A stretch of DNA of 64,000 bases from Sclerotiophoma versabilis (Eukaryota > Ascomycota > Dothideomycetes > Pleosporales > Didymellaceae): positions 372,001 through 436,000 of the forward strand of contig JAAROD010000081.1 of assembly GCA_012274445.1 (NCBI GenBank), read 5' to 3'. This document shows, piece by piece, positions 16,815 to 29,110 of the stretch. Each line of letters opens with the position of its first letter. The first letter of the stretch is position 1. A program made the position numbers and the translations under genes. The notes below the pieces were generated by a model, which was not told the DNA's origin, did no database searches, and saw only the letters and a program-made list of their open reading frames with translations.

Positions 16815-19024
16815 TCAGACATACGCCCTCTCCGCATAGCTAGCAATCATGCCCTTTGCATCTGCTTCGTACTCCTTCAACTCGACCTTACCCTCCTTCT
16901 CTATCGTGTTCGCCTGAACAAACACCTTGCGCGGCACCTTCTTCCTCAACACCGCCGGCCGTACCAGGTTCTCATAAAACGGCTCCACATCCGTAATATC
17001 ATCGTATAGCCTCTTCGCCTGCTTGTAATCCGCCGTGCTCTTGAAAATGTGCAGCTTCTGCAGATAATCATTGACCGCCATGCGCCCAAGATCGAGGATG
17101 CGATCGCGCTCAAGCCGGATGGTCAGATCAGAAAGATCTTCCTCCTTCCACTCGAGCTCGCAGAACTCGACGCCTGCGTTGAGGAAGGTGCGCAGGATCG
17201 AGAAGCGCGCTTGCATATGCGCCTGGCCCCATTTCCGGCTCTTCGGGTCCCAGAACTCGAGCGCCACGATGCCGGCGCGTGCCATGGACAGGTAAGCTGT
17301 GTAAAGTACGTCGCCTGCGGGGCCGTTGATGTCGACACTCCCGTCACCAAACCCGAAAAGTTGCAGGATTCGAAATTCACACGATAGTGCCATGGCGACA
17401 CATTCAGCCCGGCATTCTTCATAACTGGCCGCGATGGTGCCAAACACCGAGCCCCATGTTTGGCCCGGCTTGTACCACGTGCGGATCGGGGTGTGGGTGA
17501 CGGGGGAGACGGGCGGGTTCTCGTGGTCGAAGTTGAACTCGCCTGGGGCGGTTTCTTGGAGCAGCTTACCGCAGCCGTGGCCGAGAAGCTCGTGGAGGCC
17601 GACTTGTACTTCGAACGCTTGATCCGCAGTCGCTTTGTAGAGGGCTTGTTGGTCGTCTTTGATGAACGGGATCTTCTCGTTGGGAGCTTTTGCGCTAAGC
17701 ACATTACCAAGGGAGACATTCTTGAACCCAAAGTTTTGTCGGATGTCGTCGTAGTTGGGAATGTTGATTCCTGCGGGTATCCTGCATGGCGTCAATCAAG
17801 GTGCCCAATGTTGTGGTGTTTCTGTCACTTACCCACTACCAGCGAACGTAAGAACCTCGAGTGATGTGAAGTCCGGGCTCAGGAACTTATCCTTCTCAAA
17901 CTCCTTGCCCCAAGGAAGCTTGGGAATGTACTGTGGTGCAGACTCCACGAGCTTGGAGAATGCCTTCGTCCGTTCCTTGTTGACCATGGCCACAAACCCT
18001 TCCCACTCACCGCGAATGCCGTGCGGGTCGCGGTATGTTTCGATGAAGCCAATATCAGACTCGACAGTTGGCCCTTTGTCCATGATCCACGCCCTCTGGC
18101 TTTCCTTGAAAGCTTCCAATGAGCCTGTCCTGAAGCTCTTTGCATACTCCTCCATCATCTTAACCTCGTTATCGTTGGCAGCATATTTCTTGGCCTGATC
18201 GATGTGGTGCGAAATCAATTCCATCTCTTTCGAGTAGTCTCCAAACACCAGCTTGACCTTCTTCCCATCATCCAGTGTCCATTCACTGTCCTTCAGGTCC
18301 CTCTGCTCAGGCGACGGCTCGCGCAAGGCCGAAGCAATCAAAACATCGAACCCATCGCTCGTCTTCCTGATCCTTGTGTTCTCTGGCAGAAGTCCCTTGC
18401 TCTCAAGGAAGTCGCTCACGCCAGTGATCTCCTCTTTCGTAATCGTCGGCGAGTCTGGGTAGTACGTCGACACATGTCCCGCGCTGGGGTACCCAAGGTG
18501 AAGCTTTGCGACATCATTGCCCGCGAATATCGCGTCCTTGAACTGTTCATAGAACCCAAGAGCCTCCTTCGACACGGTCGCCAGCGCCTTCAGCTGCCTG
18601 GGCTCCAGGCGTGGTACGAACTTGGAGTCGCCGAACGACTTGTAGTTGCCGAGGTTTCCAAGAAATTGCGCAGCATAGTTCGAGTATGCCTCGAGCTCTT
18701 CCTGCGATAGGCCGGCCTCCTTGGCGAGTGCGTCATAGTCGCCCTTGCTGTGCTTGTGCAAGGCAACGATAAAGTCGTAGATGGGCTCGGATTCGGGCGA
18801 AAGCTGGCGAAGGACGATGCGTGTACCGGCGAAGCAGGCTCTTATGATGTGTCAGCATGTAGTCCGTAGCCATGTTCAACGACTTACAGTGAGATGTGGT
18901 GTGCATAGAGCTTCTCCTTGTCCGTCAGCGCCTCAAAGTGGGGCTTGATAGCGAGTGGGACAACGGTGGGCGGACTGTCGGCCAAATACTGCTTAAGTGT
19001 CTCTGCTTCTATGGCTGTGGACAT
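16815..19024 (-). CDS. Dipeptidyl peptidase III (M49 metallopeptidase)
   Basis: Exons 18888-19024, 17833-18840 and 16815-17781 give 703 residues, the normal size for the family. Both introns have GTAAGT donors. The zinc site HELLGH of family M49 is present at about residue 445 and the third ligand motif EECRAE about 60 residues later. The N-terminal half carries the conserved ACFAGTRIVLRQLSPES segment. The enzyme is cytosolic and removes dipeptides from the N-terminus of short peptides, contributing to late protein turnover. ATG at 19024 gives a start of normal length (MSTAIEAETLKQYLAD). It converges with the phosphatase gene. Confidence 0.94.
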
Positions 19025-19282
19025 GGTATCGTTCAATTGGAAGCCTCGGAACGTTGTTCAAGAGACAGGTGGTAACGTCGATTGCTGCGGAGCTGGAGGG
19101 ACATTGGGTGGGACAACGCGGGGTCAGCCCCACGGTTTCACATGATATCGTGTTACAATGGATAATGTATACCACAAATCAAATCTAAGGTAAAGCAAGT
19201 GAAGTGTGAATGGGAGTCGTTTCATCCTGATCAAGATCCGCTATGCATATATACGACTGGTATCAAAAACATTACCTAGATG

Positions 19283-20386
19283 CTACAACCCAGCAAACAT
19301 AGAAACAGCACCAACCACCGCCAACAGCCCCCACGACACACCCACAGCAGCAGCAGCGCTCTTGTTTACACTGACAACTTCCGGTGTACCGATTTGCTTG
19401 ACATCATCAATCTTGCAGACGACCTCGCATCCCTTGCTGGCCCTCTTCTGGTGCTTGCCCTGGTACGGTCCACTGGTGTTGAAAGTCATCTCAATCCACT
19501 GAACATGGAACTCTGCCGAGTGGCCCTCGGTCATGTTTCCACTCCACTCTCCGCCATCGCTCCACATGTTCAGCACCATGTAGCTCTGCGTTCTGGGCAC
19601 TGAGTATGTGTTTGCAGCGACCTGCTTGCCGTTGAGGTACCAGTAGCTGTTCTTGGGCAGCCAGTCGATGCGGTGCGTCTGCCAGTCCTCCCAGCTGGGC
19701 AGGTCGGTGCTTGTAATCGAAGCCTGAGCGATCTCGTTACCGTCTTTGCCGACAGAGGGCTGGTTGGTGTAACGAATTGTGTCGACAGGGTCACGCGTCA
19801 GGATCTCAATGTCCGACTCGTTGTCGTCGTTGACGAAGGTGAAGAATCCGGCTACGGCGCCCTTGTCTCCCACTACGCGCCCGTACATTCGCATGGAGAC
19901 GTGCATCAGGTTCTTCTGTTCGTTCTCCATTTCGCCGGATGATTGATATCCAGATTCGCGCGACGTGCGGAGGGCGAGGTAGCTGCTGTTGTCCTCTTCT
20001 GCAAGGTAGATGTTCGCATACGAGTTCGACATGGGTACTGGGAAATCATCTGTAGCAGGCTTGCTCCAATTCTGTACGCCCCAGTCGTAATTCCAGTCAT
20101 CACTGTTGAACAGGTCGGGTTGCCATGTTGGTTCGAGCCCTAAGCTATCGTTCACCTGCCCTGGTGGAGAAGAAAGACCACCAGGCAGGTTGCGGAAGTC
20201 GTAGAAGCGGTAGTACTGGAAGTACTCTGGTGTGTTCGAGTCGGCACCAGATGAAACGACATAGCAGTTGCAGTCCGCGTTGTTGTCCTTTGGTGTCTCG
20301 CTGCGTGACGAGGTGTATGGGCTTGCTGCGAGGGCAAAAGCAGTGAGGGGCAAGAGCGAAGCGCCCAATTGAGTAAAGGAAAGCAT
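19283..20386 (-). CDS. Secreted GH16-family beta-glucanase/transglycosylase-like protein, probably GPI-anchored
   Basis: Single exon, 367 residues. A signal peptide (residues 1-20, LLPLTAFALAAS) is followed by a beta-jellyroll GH16 domain. The segment NESDIEILTRD supplies the ExDxE-type catalytic region, and EDWQTHRIDWLPKNSYWYLNGKQV is the usual downstream strand pair. Near the C-terminus a Lys/Arg-rich stretch and a short Cys-containing segment precede a hydrophobic tail (AAAAVGVSWGLLAVVGAVSMFAGL region), typical of a GPI-attachment signal. Several N-glycosylation sites (NDS, NSS, NMT) are present. Family enzymes cleave or rejoin beta-1,3-glucans in the cell wall; the exact substrate is not certain. 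Confidence 0.83.
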   Translation of the reverse strand: MLSFTQLGASLLPLTAFALAASPYTSSRSETPKDNNADCNCYVVSSGADSNTPEYFQYYRFYDFRNLPGGLSSPPGQVNDSLGLEPTWQPDLFNSDDWNYDWGVQNWSKPATDDFPVPMSNSYANIYLAEEDNSSYLALRTSRESGYQSSGEMENEQKNLMHVSMRMYGRVVGDKGAVAGFFTFVNDDNESDIEILTRDPVDTIRYTNQPSVGKDGNEIAQASITSTDLPSWEDWQTHRIDWLPKNSYWYLNGKQVAANTYSVPRTQSYMVLNMWSDGGEWSGNMTEGHSAEFHVQWIEMTFNTSGPYQGKHQKRASKGCEVVCKIDDVKQIGTPEVVSVNKSAAAAVGVSWGLLAVVGAVSMFAGL

Positions 20387-21718
20387 AGCAGTGCTGATAC
20401 GGCAGACGGGCTTGGAGCAAGACGAAATTAGACAGTAAAAATACGGGTGAGAGTGTCAGAAGCCGATGAGGTGGAATACAGCGAATGTCACCTGCAAAAG
20501 GCCATGAGGGATCAGAAAAACTGCTCAAGAAGGGTTGCGATGACAAGATGAGCAAACACCAAGACATGCTCACGGGATCAGTAAGCTCATATACGAGCCC
20601 TTGTCTGCAGTAAGCCGCTTAACCCGGGAGCCAGGCTCGATGCGTTCATGCTATTCAATAGTGTTGCTGTGCAAAAGATTCAGCGCGTGTTTCGCGTTTT
20701 CTCCAGGTCTCCAGATCATGGCTTAGCCACAGCGCATCTGGACCGCTAAGGCGAGAATGATCTCCTGAACTAGCCGCTTTAGGGACCTAGCGTGGAAGAC
20801 ACGAGCCTCACGACGGCTTTGACGGCTTGTCGGCGTATCGCCAAGTGCGAGTTGGTGGGTATCCTTAGAGGCGCCAGAGGGTGTACCATTTGTTACATTG
20901 GCGTTGAGTCGTGTCTGATGTTCAGAGCATCTCGAGTTCTGATCACGGGTCTGGGCAAGGTGCGGAGGAAGGCAAGGCAGAATGGCAGGAGAAGCGTGAG
21001 ATGCAGGGGCTGTCACCAGCCACAGCCTTCCGGGCCACCAGCGGTAGCTTGCTGCAGAGTGATGCTAAAATAGCACAACGGACAGAACACCAGAGGGAAA
21101 CGATTGATGGGATGATGAGCAGCACCTTTACTGACCATGACCAACGGACAATTCTTGGCATCCTACCGCTGGTCTTGGACGGCGAAGTTTTGCTCCATTA
21201 CGAGATTGCTTCTCAATGGTGGGAGAGGTGTTACTGATGACGTCCCAACAGGATGTGTGGTCATCTTACACAAGCTTGTCAATACTCTCTGCATTTCCTC
21301 CACAGTAAGCATGCAAGGGGCTAGGCAAGCCACACCATACAGGCTATCAACCACTCCGTTTGCACACCAGCCCCTGTCACTGAGCATCGGGAAGAAGCAA
21401 CGCAAGCATCAGCCACAACCCTTCGTATGGTGCACAGAAGCGGATGATGCCGTGCTGCCGTTCCAGCCCTTACCCCATTTTGCTGGCTTTACCTGTCTCA
21501 CTTGTATCCATTTGGCTTTATAAGGTTTAATGAGCAGCTTTTACTGAAAAGTGCTACAGTTTGAAGGAGCACGGCATGTACACAGCCACGTTGGGTCGTA
21601 CTGCTCCTGCACAATCGTAGTCATCAATATCATCCAGACTCAGCCAGGCCTAAGGGAGCCGGTATCGCTATACGTGCAAAATCCAAACGCCCAGCCTGAC
21701 ATACAACCCTGGAGGCAT
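20387..21718. other. Intergenic, no gene supported
   Basis: About 1.3 kb between two minus-strand genes. Several short frames are open on both strands (for example around 20911-21237), but none shows a recognised motif, good start context with introns, or coding-like composition. The left part should be the GH16 promoter and the right part the 3' region of the E2 gene. Confidence 0.5.
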
Positions 21719-23073
21719 TCAAAGCCGTCCAATCCCTGTCCGTGGCCCAAAACCCCCACTGTTGTACCTCTTTAAATCCCATCCGGCTTTCTTAAGGCGT
21801 TTTAGCTCCCACTCCCTCTTCCGCTCAAAGTCTTCGCCCACCAGCCATTTCCTTACACTCTCTTGGCTTTCACAATTCTTGATTAGACCAGTTCCATGGA
21901 GAATCTCTAAATTTCTCCACGTGTATGAGAATTCTTTGCATAGCGGATGTTGCTCATTGTTCGGCTGAATGGTTGGGAAGAGGTTTTTGTGTGAATGCTT
22001 GAGCAGTTCTAGTGTATCGGCCGTAGTCTGCTGTGACATGGTGAGATTGGGTGATATAGGTATGACAAAGGATGTCTGAGGATGCGTTGTGCGTTTCGAA
22101 GTCACGGTCGTAGAAAGTTCAGCATTCTCGAGCTGTGGAGCGACAAGCCCACCGGTCTGTGAATCGACAGGAAGAACCCGCTTTGATGCATCTTCAAGCG
22201 ACACGCTGGGGTCCAAACCGCGAATACTGAAGATGTTGCTCTCTTGTTTGGGACCGAGAGCTTTCTTAGGCGATGTATTGGGCCCGGGAATCCAATCGCT
22301 CTCATCGCTCTCAGGGTCTCCTGTACGTCCTCGGTACCGTGTGTTTTCTGCATCTTCGACAAGCGGTGCACGTTGTGCTTTTGAGGATGATGGAGCTATG
22401 GGCTTAACGCGTTCTTTGCCCTTGGCGCGAGCTTCAGGCTTCGTCCCCTTTTCTACCAGCTCGACCTCCTTCTCCTCGCCACGCATCTGAGCCTCCCTAA
22501 CCTCCGCCAGAAGGCTGCTCGGTACGGAGGCGTGAATCTCAGTCATAAGCTTCGCACGCCGGCAAAACCCCGCCCAGTCCTCATTTGCAAGCTTGCCCGC
22601 CTCTTCATTGAGCGCACTCGCCGGATTCGGCTGTATGAGCAGACATGAGATTGTGACAAGTACGTCTCTCAACTTGAGCGTGCTGCTCCAATCTCGCTTT
22701 AGTGTCTCCACACAAACAGCGCCTGTTGCTTCGTCCACATTCGGATGCCAGCATCTGGTGCGAAAGAAAGCTGTGGGAGCAGCTGTGGGGTATGTAGGTG
22801 GGATGTCGAGGTGCAGGTGCCAAACGCCGTTGGCGTACGGTGTGCCGGCTGGACCGCAAAGCAGAACATCGAGGGAGGTGAGGTCGGCGGAGGGGTCTGT
22901 GTTGGGAGGAAACAGGTAGTTTGGTGGCAGGCCAGCTGTGTGTAGGGAGCCGTGGTCGCCTGCAAGGCGCCTGAGCGATTTGGAGTTCTGAACAGCTTCA
23001 GCAGCTGGAGGGTAGATAGCTGCCAGCAGCCGAAGCGTAGCGACAACGCGTAGTTAGGAGAGGGACTTACCAT
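21719..23073 (-). CDS. Ubiquitin-conjugating enzyme E2, UBE2S-like, with long C-terminal extension
   Basis: Exons 23071-23073 (only the ATG) and 21719-22987 give 423 residues. The UBC fold runs from residue 2 to about 150: LLCGPAGTPYANGVW, then the HPN box and active cysteine in CWHPNVDEATGAVCVE. The segment TLKRDW, IQPNPASALNEEAGKL and the RRAKLMTEIH helix match the UBE2S (E2-EPF) branch, whose animal members lengthen Lys11 ubiquitin chains on APC/C substrates. About 270 hydrophilic residues follow. The protein ends GIGRL, resembling the Leu/Arg-rich tail by which UBE2S docks on APC/C. The start is the least certain part: the ATG|GTAAGT site followed by an acceptor at 22988 gives MNSKSLRRL, which fits the family. 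Confidence 0.75.
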
Positions 23074-23462
23074 TATAATGCACGAGGTCGTTCAATCATG
23101 GGTGCAGAGTGCCAGTGCAAGTGCTCCGCAGGAAGTTTGGGGCCGCTTGGGCTCGCAGCACAGCAACAGCTTGCCCGCAGCCGTCACGGAAGCAAGCCGT
23201 TTCAACCAGGCGCGTTCGCGACGCCCCACATCACGCTAACTTGGCGTCGACGCGGAAACGTGCAGGTGGACCATCATTCTTGTCCTTGGGTGCACCGTGT
23301 ACAGCTTCGTGACCCGGCAATCACGCAACGAGACTAGAGTTGCAGACAAAATCTGTGTTATGCTTCATGTTATGCAAGAGTCGCCAAAGGCTTTGTTTGA
23401 CCTGCAACCTGCTATGCCTATCTTTGCGTCCCGTAAACGCCGCGCTGCAATGTATCTTACAA

Positions 23463-26400
23463 TCATAGAATGTCCATGTCATCCGCCGGATCTACAAAGG
23501 GAAACTGCCCGCCCTCAATCGCTGCTATCCGGTCAAGCTCGGCCTGATACTCCTTCCTCAATGTGGCGAGCGTGACGATCTGTCTCTTTAGCAGCTTCTT
23601 TGCCTTCCCCAGACCCCATTGGGGTGGACCAGTCTCGTCCATTTTCTGCTCAGCTAGGATGTATGCATCTTCCTTTTTGACCGACGAGAGTGTGTTGATG
23701 ATCATTAGATAACACTGTACCAACGAATCGTCTGCAGGATCTTGGAACTTCGACGACGTTGTCTTGAGGCGTTGCAAACGTTCGTATAGAATCGAGGCTG
23801 CGCCTCGAAAGTTGTTGCGCGAAATGCGGAACGAGTAGAGAATCTGGTGATATGGAGGTCCAGATGCCAGATTCAACGTCTTGTGGCACAACGATGACAG
23901 GATGGTGTCGACGTCGTCTGACAGGCCGACGAACGGAAACTTGAGGAGGGCTGCAGCTTGCGATTGTCCGACCATAGAGCTTATCAGAGTTTGGAGAGAC
24001 GAGTGTTTCCTGCAGATGAGTCAGTTACGTTTCACGTGTTGGACTGTGCTACTTACAAGGCTGCGTCACTGTGCCTTGTCATCGCTGTGTACGCCTCCTG
24101 GTACCTAGCTGTCTGAATCGACGCGGTGAACAAACGTTGAAGAAGCTCAGTCTTTGTCTCCTCGTCCTCTCGGCCTGTCAACGATCGAAGACCCAATTGG
24201 GCAAACTCAGCTACATATGGGTAGGCTTTGACCTTCTCAAAGATGCCCACGACGTGGCTGTAGTACTTTGCAAGACCTTCCGAGAACAGGTTACGGTCAG
24301 TCTCGGATACGAGGCCAGCGGAATCAGCGTCTTCGACGCTGAACATGCCTAACGCTATTGTCGTCAAACTTGGGTCAAGGAGAATGTGCTGGGGAATCTT
24401 ACCAAGCGTGTATGCTACCTTCTGGAAGTAGACAGAGGCAAGTGCATTTTCGCCAAGAGCAACCTGCAGCCGGGCCTTCAGATAGGTAGCCCAGTTGCCG
24501 TCGGTGAGGAACTTAGCAAAATCCAGAGCTAGATCGTATTCTTTCTGGTAAAGTAAGATGCCCATGTTATCCTCAACGACAGAATCGTACAAAGCTTCCT
24601 CTCTGAACATCGAGGCCACCCAAGCGCGACCCCAGTAGGTCAATTGGCCAGCCTTCAAACCCTTTGGTAGAGGTAAGTCGAAGAATCGTATACCATAGAT
24701 CCCCTCCATCACGGTCTGCGTAATGGGAAGTTTCTTGCCGGTCTTTAGATTCTCGCTCAATGTTCGATTCACCACCTCCGAAGCCGGTCCTGTAGATGTT
24801 TGATGTGACCAGACTGTCCGGGCCAGCCATGACACGGTCATATAGTCTCTGAACTGCGCTGCCAGCTCCACGAAGACTTCGGATGCATCAAATCCTTCTG
24901 GTGTCTCCCCTTCAAGCTCGACGAACATGACAAGCAGGAGTACCAGCAGGTCTAATACTGCATGATAATCCCGCTCAAGTGTTTCTTGAGATACTCGCAG
25001 CAGTGCATTGAGACCGAAGCGCGCGAGCTGTTTCCGATTGTTGGGTCGGCCCTGCTCTTCATAGGCCAAGATATGAATGGCTTGAAGGAAGGTTTCTGTA
25101 CTGAGGTCTTTGATTTCAGTTCCGAGTTCGTCGACAACAATTGCCAGATCCTCGTCTGACACATGCTGTACGAGCTCGCTCTGCGATTCAATCAACTCCA
25201 TGCGATCAATCACCGTGAGTGACCGACTTTGAAGCGCATCAGCTTCCAGCTGGCGTTCAACTCCACGTTGTACGAATGAAGGAAGTCTACGTCGAAATGA
25301 GGATGCAGCGTTCAAAAGACGAGCCACATCAGGTGTGGATCTGTCCAAGGCCCTGGAAAGAGGTCCTGTCAGGGGTTGGGTACTGGTAAGCGCCGCTGCG
25401 TTCAGTGTCGTGAGCTCAAGCTCACTACAGGTGCGGATCGCGGAGACATAATCACTTAACACCAGCCATGGCATAGATGTCTCCGAATCGTACACAAGTG
25501 ACAAAGACTCGCCTCTCCGTTTATGCAAGTCTTTGACCAAGCCATAGAATGCCTGCCATTGCGCAGATACCGCATCTTCAAAGTCATCAGCGTCGCAAGC
25601 ACCATTCGGTCCCTTGGCTGCCAGCAGCGATACCGCTGCACATACACGTTCTTTCAATGAACCTGTGCTGACTGCCCTGCTTGGTCGCTTCCGATCGATG
25701 CCTCTGGTGAAGATGTTCAGAGCGGTTTCTAATGTGGCTATTGTAAACCGTCCGGGGTAGAATAAGAAATCAAGCCACTTCCCAGATACGTCGACATCGT
25801 CGTTAGCCGTATCCTGTTGGTCAGGGAATGTCGGACTACGCTTCAGTCCTTCTACCGTCAGTGGCCCTGCATCCACTGAGACCCACTCGTGCTTCCATAT
25901 CCTCTCCAGGTTATCGGGTTCGTCGTGGAGATCAAATCTTAGTTGATAAACTCTGCTGCTCGGCCCAGATCTTGCGCGAACCCACAGTTCTGTTCCTCTC
26001 CAAGTTCCAGCCGGGCCAGGTACAACGTGAAACTCTTCCATAGACCACACAGTGGTGTTCATGAGCTCGTCGATCGGAGGTACAAATTCAACTAGCGGTT
26101 GAACGTCGACAATGCCATTGTGCAAATCGTCGCCATCTCGCACACCCCAAAACCTAAATTGGTGTTGCTTTGGCGAGTATGTAACGACATGGTAGCTAGC
26201 GCCCTCGACACCGCCGGGGATGTCCAGAACTACCATGAGCTTCGACTGTGAGGGTCCGATGAAGTAGGAGCCGTTGCCGTTGCTGTTGCCATTGACCTTC
26301 TCCAGGGCACGGTCTGACTGGCCCAACAGATCAGTCTGCGCACCTGGCTTCCCTGACGCCACATTCCAAGCTCGAAGTGTATGATCTAGAGAGATCGACA

Positions 26401-27205
26401 GGATGTGCTGCTTATCTGGAGACAGCGCGACAGCTGCAGCGGCGGAGACAGCAAAGTCTGCGTTGTCGAACCTGACCGTCGGCTGCGCCTTCCATGAAAG
26501 AAGACCGCGGACCGACCAGTTGCTGTTTTGATATCGCGAGCCATCCCATATCTTGTTGTCCCTATCCCATAACAGGCGGCAGATAGCGCCATCATCGAGT
26601 GACACAAGCAGGTCATCCACGGCCAGGCTCTCGAGTCTATAGGGAATACGGCCGCTGAACAGTACCGGCTCTGAAGTCTTGCACCAATTTTCGATTTCCT
26701 GCTCCGAAGCGGCCGGGCTGGTAAAGAAGTCGCGGTGGAGAGAGATACTGTAGAGCTCGTTTGCGGTAGTGATGGCGAAGACGGTGAGCGCATCGCGGTC
26801 GTGGGGTTCTGCGAATGCGACACAGAATGGGCGAATTGGTGAAGGGAACTTCAGCAGAAGTGTGAGGTTGGCCTCAAATCCATGGCTCGAGTCATGATCT
26901 AAGTCGGCGGCTTGGATTTCAAGAATCTTCCTATTATCTAAGACGCGCCAAAGAAACGTCCGTGGGTATTCGTGATGTCGTCGAAAGAACAAGGAGCCTT
27001 CTGCAGCCAGGTGACGGCGCGTGAATGACTCCTCATCTTGCTCGGCATACTGTTCTGTGATAACGGTGCGCTTCGCGGTGGTGCGCGCGCCAAAGGTCGA
27101 GGTAGTGTGCGCCGGAAGTGTAAATGAGACGGTCGACCCGGGGAAGGCAGGCTCGATGTTCAGCCGCGCCTCTTTGTAGAGACACGCGCCTCCATTTTTG
27201 ACCAT
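23463..27205 (-). CDS. Nucleoporin Nup120/Nup160 (Y-complex)
   Basis: Exons 24057-27205 and 23463-24009 give 1231 residues; the 47-nt intron has donor GTAAGT and acceptor CTGCAG. The N-terminus LYKEARLNIEPAFPGSTVS and the beta-propeller region (FLWRVLDNRKILEIQAADL, then ELWVRARSGPSSRVYQLRFDL) are those of fungal Nup120, followed by an all-helical C-terminal half (YDLALDFAKFLTDGNWATYLKARLQ). The protein is part of the Nup84/Nup107-160 Y-complex that coats the nuclear pore membrane. The frame stays open upstream to 27544 from a TTG, but the first ATG is 27205 and gives the family-like start. It lies head-to-tail behind RAD51 with 357 bp between them. Confidence 0.88.
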
Positions 27206-27562
27206 CCTGCTCGCATATGAGGGTTTTGCTGACAACGCGCGCGAGCGGTCGAGGTTGTGCACGGTGGGGCTGCGGTGAACGCGGAGGTGCAGCTTCGAGC
27301 AAACAAAAGATGCCCTCTCATCGCAGCTTGCGCACAGACAGGCGCTAGCTTTCACTAACAACCGGCGGCCAGCAACCCAAAGACCAACCTCACTCGAGAT
27401 GTGGAACACAGTTGACAATGAAGAAACATTGTGCTTCAAATACGTACGCGCATCTATGTCATCACCGCTCGCTAAATCAAGAAGAACGCCGCCCAAAGGT
27501 TTACCATTCACTAGAAAGAGGCAACACGGCGATTGCCCACGCAAGGCTCACGATCGTCTTCA

Positions 27563-28711
27563 TCATCGGTTGTTCCTTTCTTCAAGGTCCTTCTCCTTGG
27601 GGTCGCCAATGCCATCCTCATTAATTGCAAACAAGCAATCGCTCTCGGGTAAGCAGGGGCTGTCGTAAATCTTGCAAACCCGTGTTTCTCCTCTGCCTTT
27701 CCTCAAGCTGAGACGCGTTGTGCTTGCGTGCGCGATGATGTTTCCTCCAATGGGCTTCTTGGGGTCTGGGTTAAACATGGCGCTTGGCCCACCGTCTACT
27801 TGTGCGACAACCTGGTTGGTGATGATGACAGCAATGCCAAACTCATCAGCAAGTCGCTGTAATGTACGCATGAACTTTGCCAGGTGTGTCTGTCGACTCG
27901 AAAGCTCTCCACGCCCAGAGAAGTCTGTTCGGTACAGCGACGTCGCTGAGTCGACAATGAGCAGGGAGAACCGCGTCTCGGTCATCATTTGCGCAGCCTG
28001 GTTGAGCAGCTCAAGCTGATGGTCAGAGTTGTAGGCTCGCGCGTATGCCACATTGTCCAGAACCTCTTCACCAGACAAACCAAATCGATTGGCGACAGCC
28101 AGACAACGGACAGGACGGAAAGTGCCCTCGGTGTCGATGTAGAGGCATTTGCCTTCGCCACCACCCATGTCGAAAGGCAGCTGGCATGTTACCGCCAGTG
28201 TATGGCAGATCTGGCTCTTTCCTGTTCTGAATTCGCCAAATATCTCTGTGATAGAGCCAGTCTCGATGCCACCAGCCAGCAGCGTGTCTAGCTGCTTCGA
28301 TCCGGTCGTAATCGATATGAGCTCGCTTCGCCGTTGGTGCATCTCGGTCGCTGTTGTGAACCCCATGGGTACGAGCTTCGATGCCTCAGCAAGCAGCTTC
28401 GATGCCTTCTGCTCTGAGATACCTTTGATCTGCTCTAAAGCTCGTCGAGGTCTCCATGTCATCAGCTGCGGGGTCACTCTACGATATGCGTCTTGACTTA
28501 CGTGTAAGCAATTGCCTCGACGGTATTGTAGCCACCTTCGATAACAAGTTTGATATCGCGTGCAGTCAGGCCATTTACGCCCTTTACGATCGTCAGCTAG
28601 CACGTGTAAACTGGGTCAAGAAAAGCGTACCTCGAGCGCGGAAACGGGTGTGGGAGCACCTGGCCCTCCCATCTGACTGTCATCATCGAACTGTTGCTCC
28701 TCAGTACTCAT
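27563..28711 (-). CDS. RAD51: RAD51 recombinase
   Basis: Exons 28631-28711, 28502-28581 and 27563-28451 give 349 residues. The helix-hairpin-helix N-terminal domain is split by both introns (GVNGLTARDIKLVIEGGYNT, then RALEQIKGISEQKA). The ATPase core has Walker A GEFRTGKSQ (about residues 126-134) and Walker B LLIVDSATSLY, plus the ITNQVVAQVDGG loop and HASTTRLSLRKGRGETRVCKIYDSP. RAD51 forms filaments on single-stranded DNA and carries out strand exchange in homologous recombination. Start MSTEEQQFDDDSQ is preceded by an ACGCGT element 121 bp upstream. Everything expected of a functional copy is present. Confidence 0.96.
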
Positions 28712-28831
28712 GTTGGATATTTTGATGATTGCAAGAAGTTCTGGGTTTGGAGTGCTGTAGAGTACAGAGGAAAGTGGAGGATGCAGAAACGCGGGCGGGA
28801 AGTCGCGTCTTCGTTGCCACCGTTAGCGCAA

Positions 28832-28837
28832 ACGCGT
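28832..28837. promoter_or_regulatory. ACGCGT (MluI cell-cycle box type) upstream of RAD51
   Basis: A palindromic ACGCGT lies 121 bp upstream of the RAD51 start codon in the 399-bp gap between RAD51 and the aldo-keto reductase gene. In budding yeast this element (MCB, bound by MBF) drives G1/S expression of RAD51 and other repair genes. Use of the site here is inference. Confidence 0.45.
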
Positions 28838-29110
28838 CCTCACATGACCATGACAAATCGCTCTTCCCTTTCTTTATGTCAAGGCAACAACGCTATGCTT
28901 CCATTTACAGAGAGGCCGAGAGTAGGTTTTACATGCACTTCTGGCTCATGGAGTATTTCCGACTGCAATTTAGCTTTGTTGCATGCGATCTGAACTTTCT
29001 ACAAATCGCGAGATATGGCAGTCCCACGCTCTTGTGGTCCAAAATACGAGTATTGAATTTTTGTATTCATGTGTACTTGGTTGGTATCATAATATTATTA
29101 AACTACAGCC

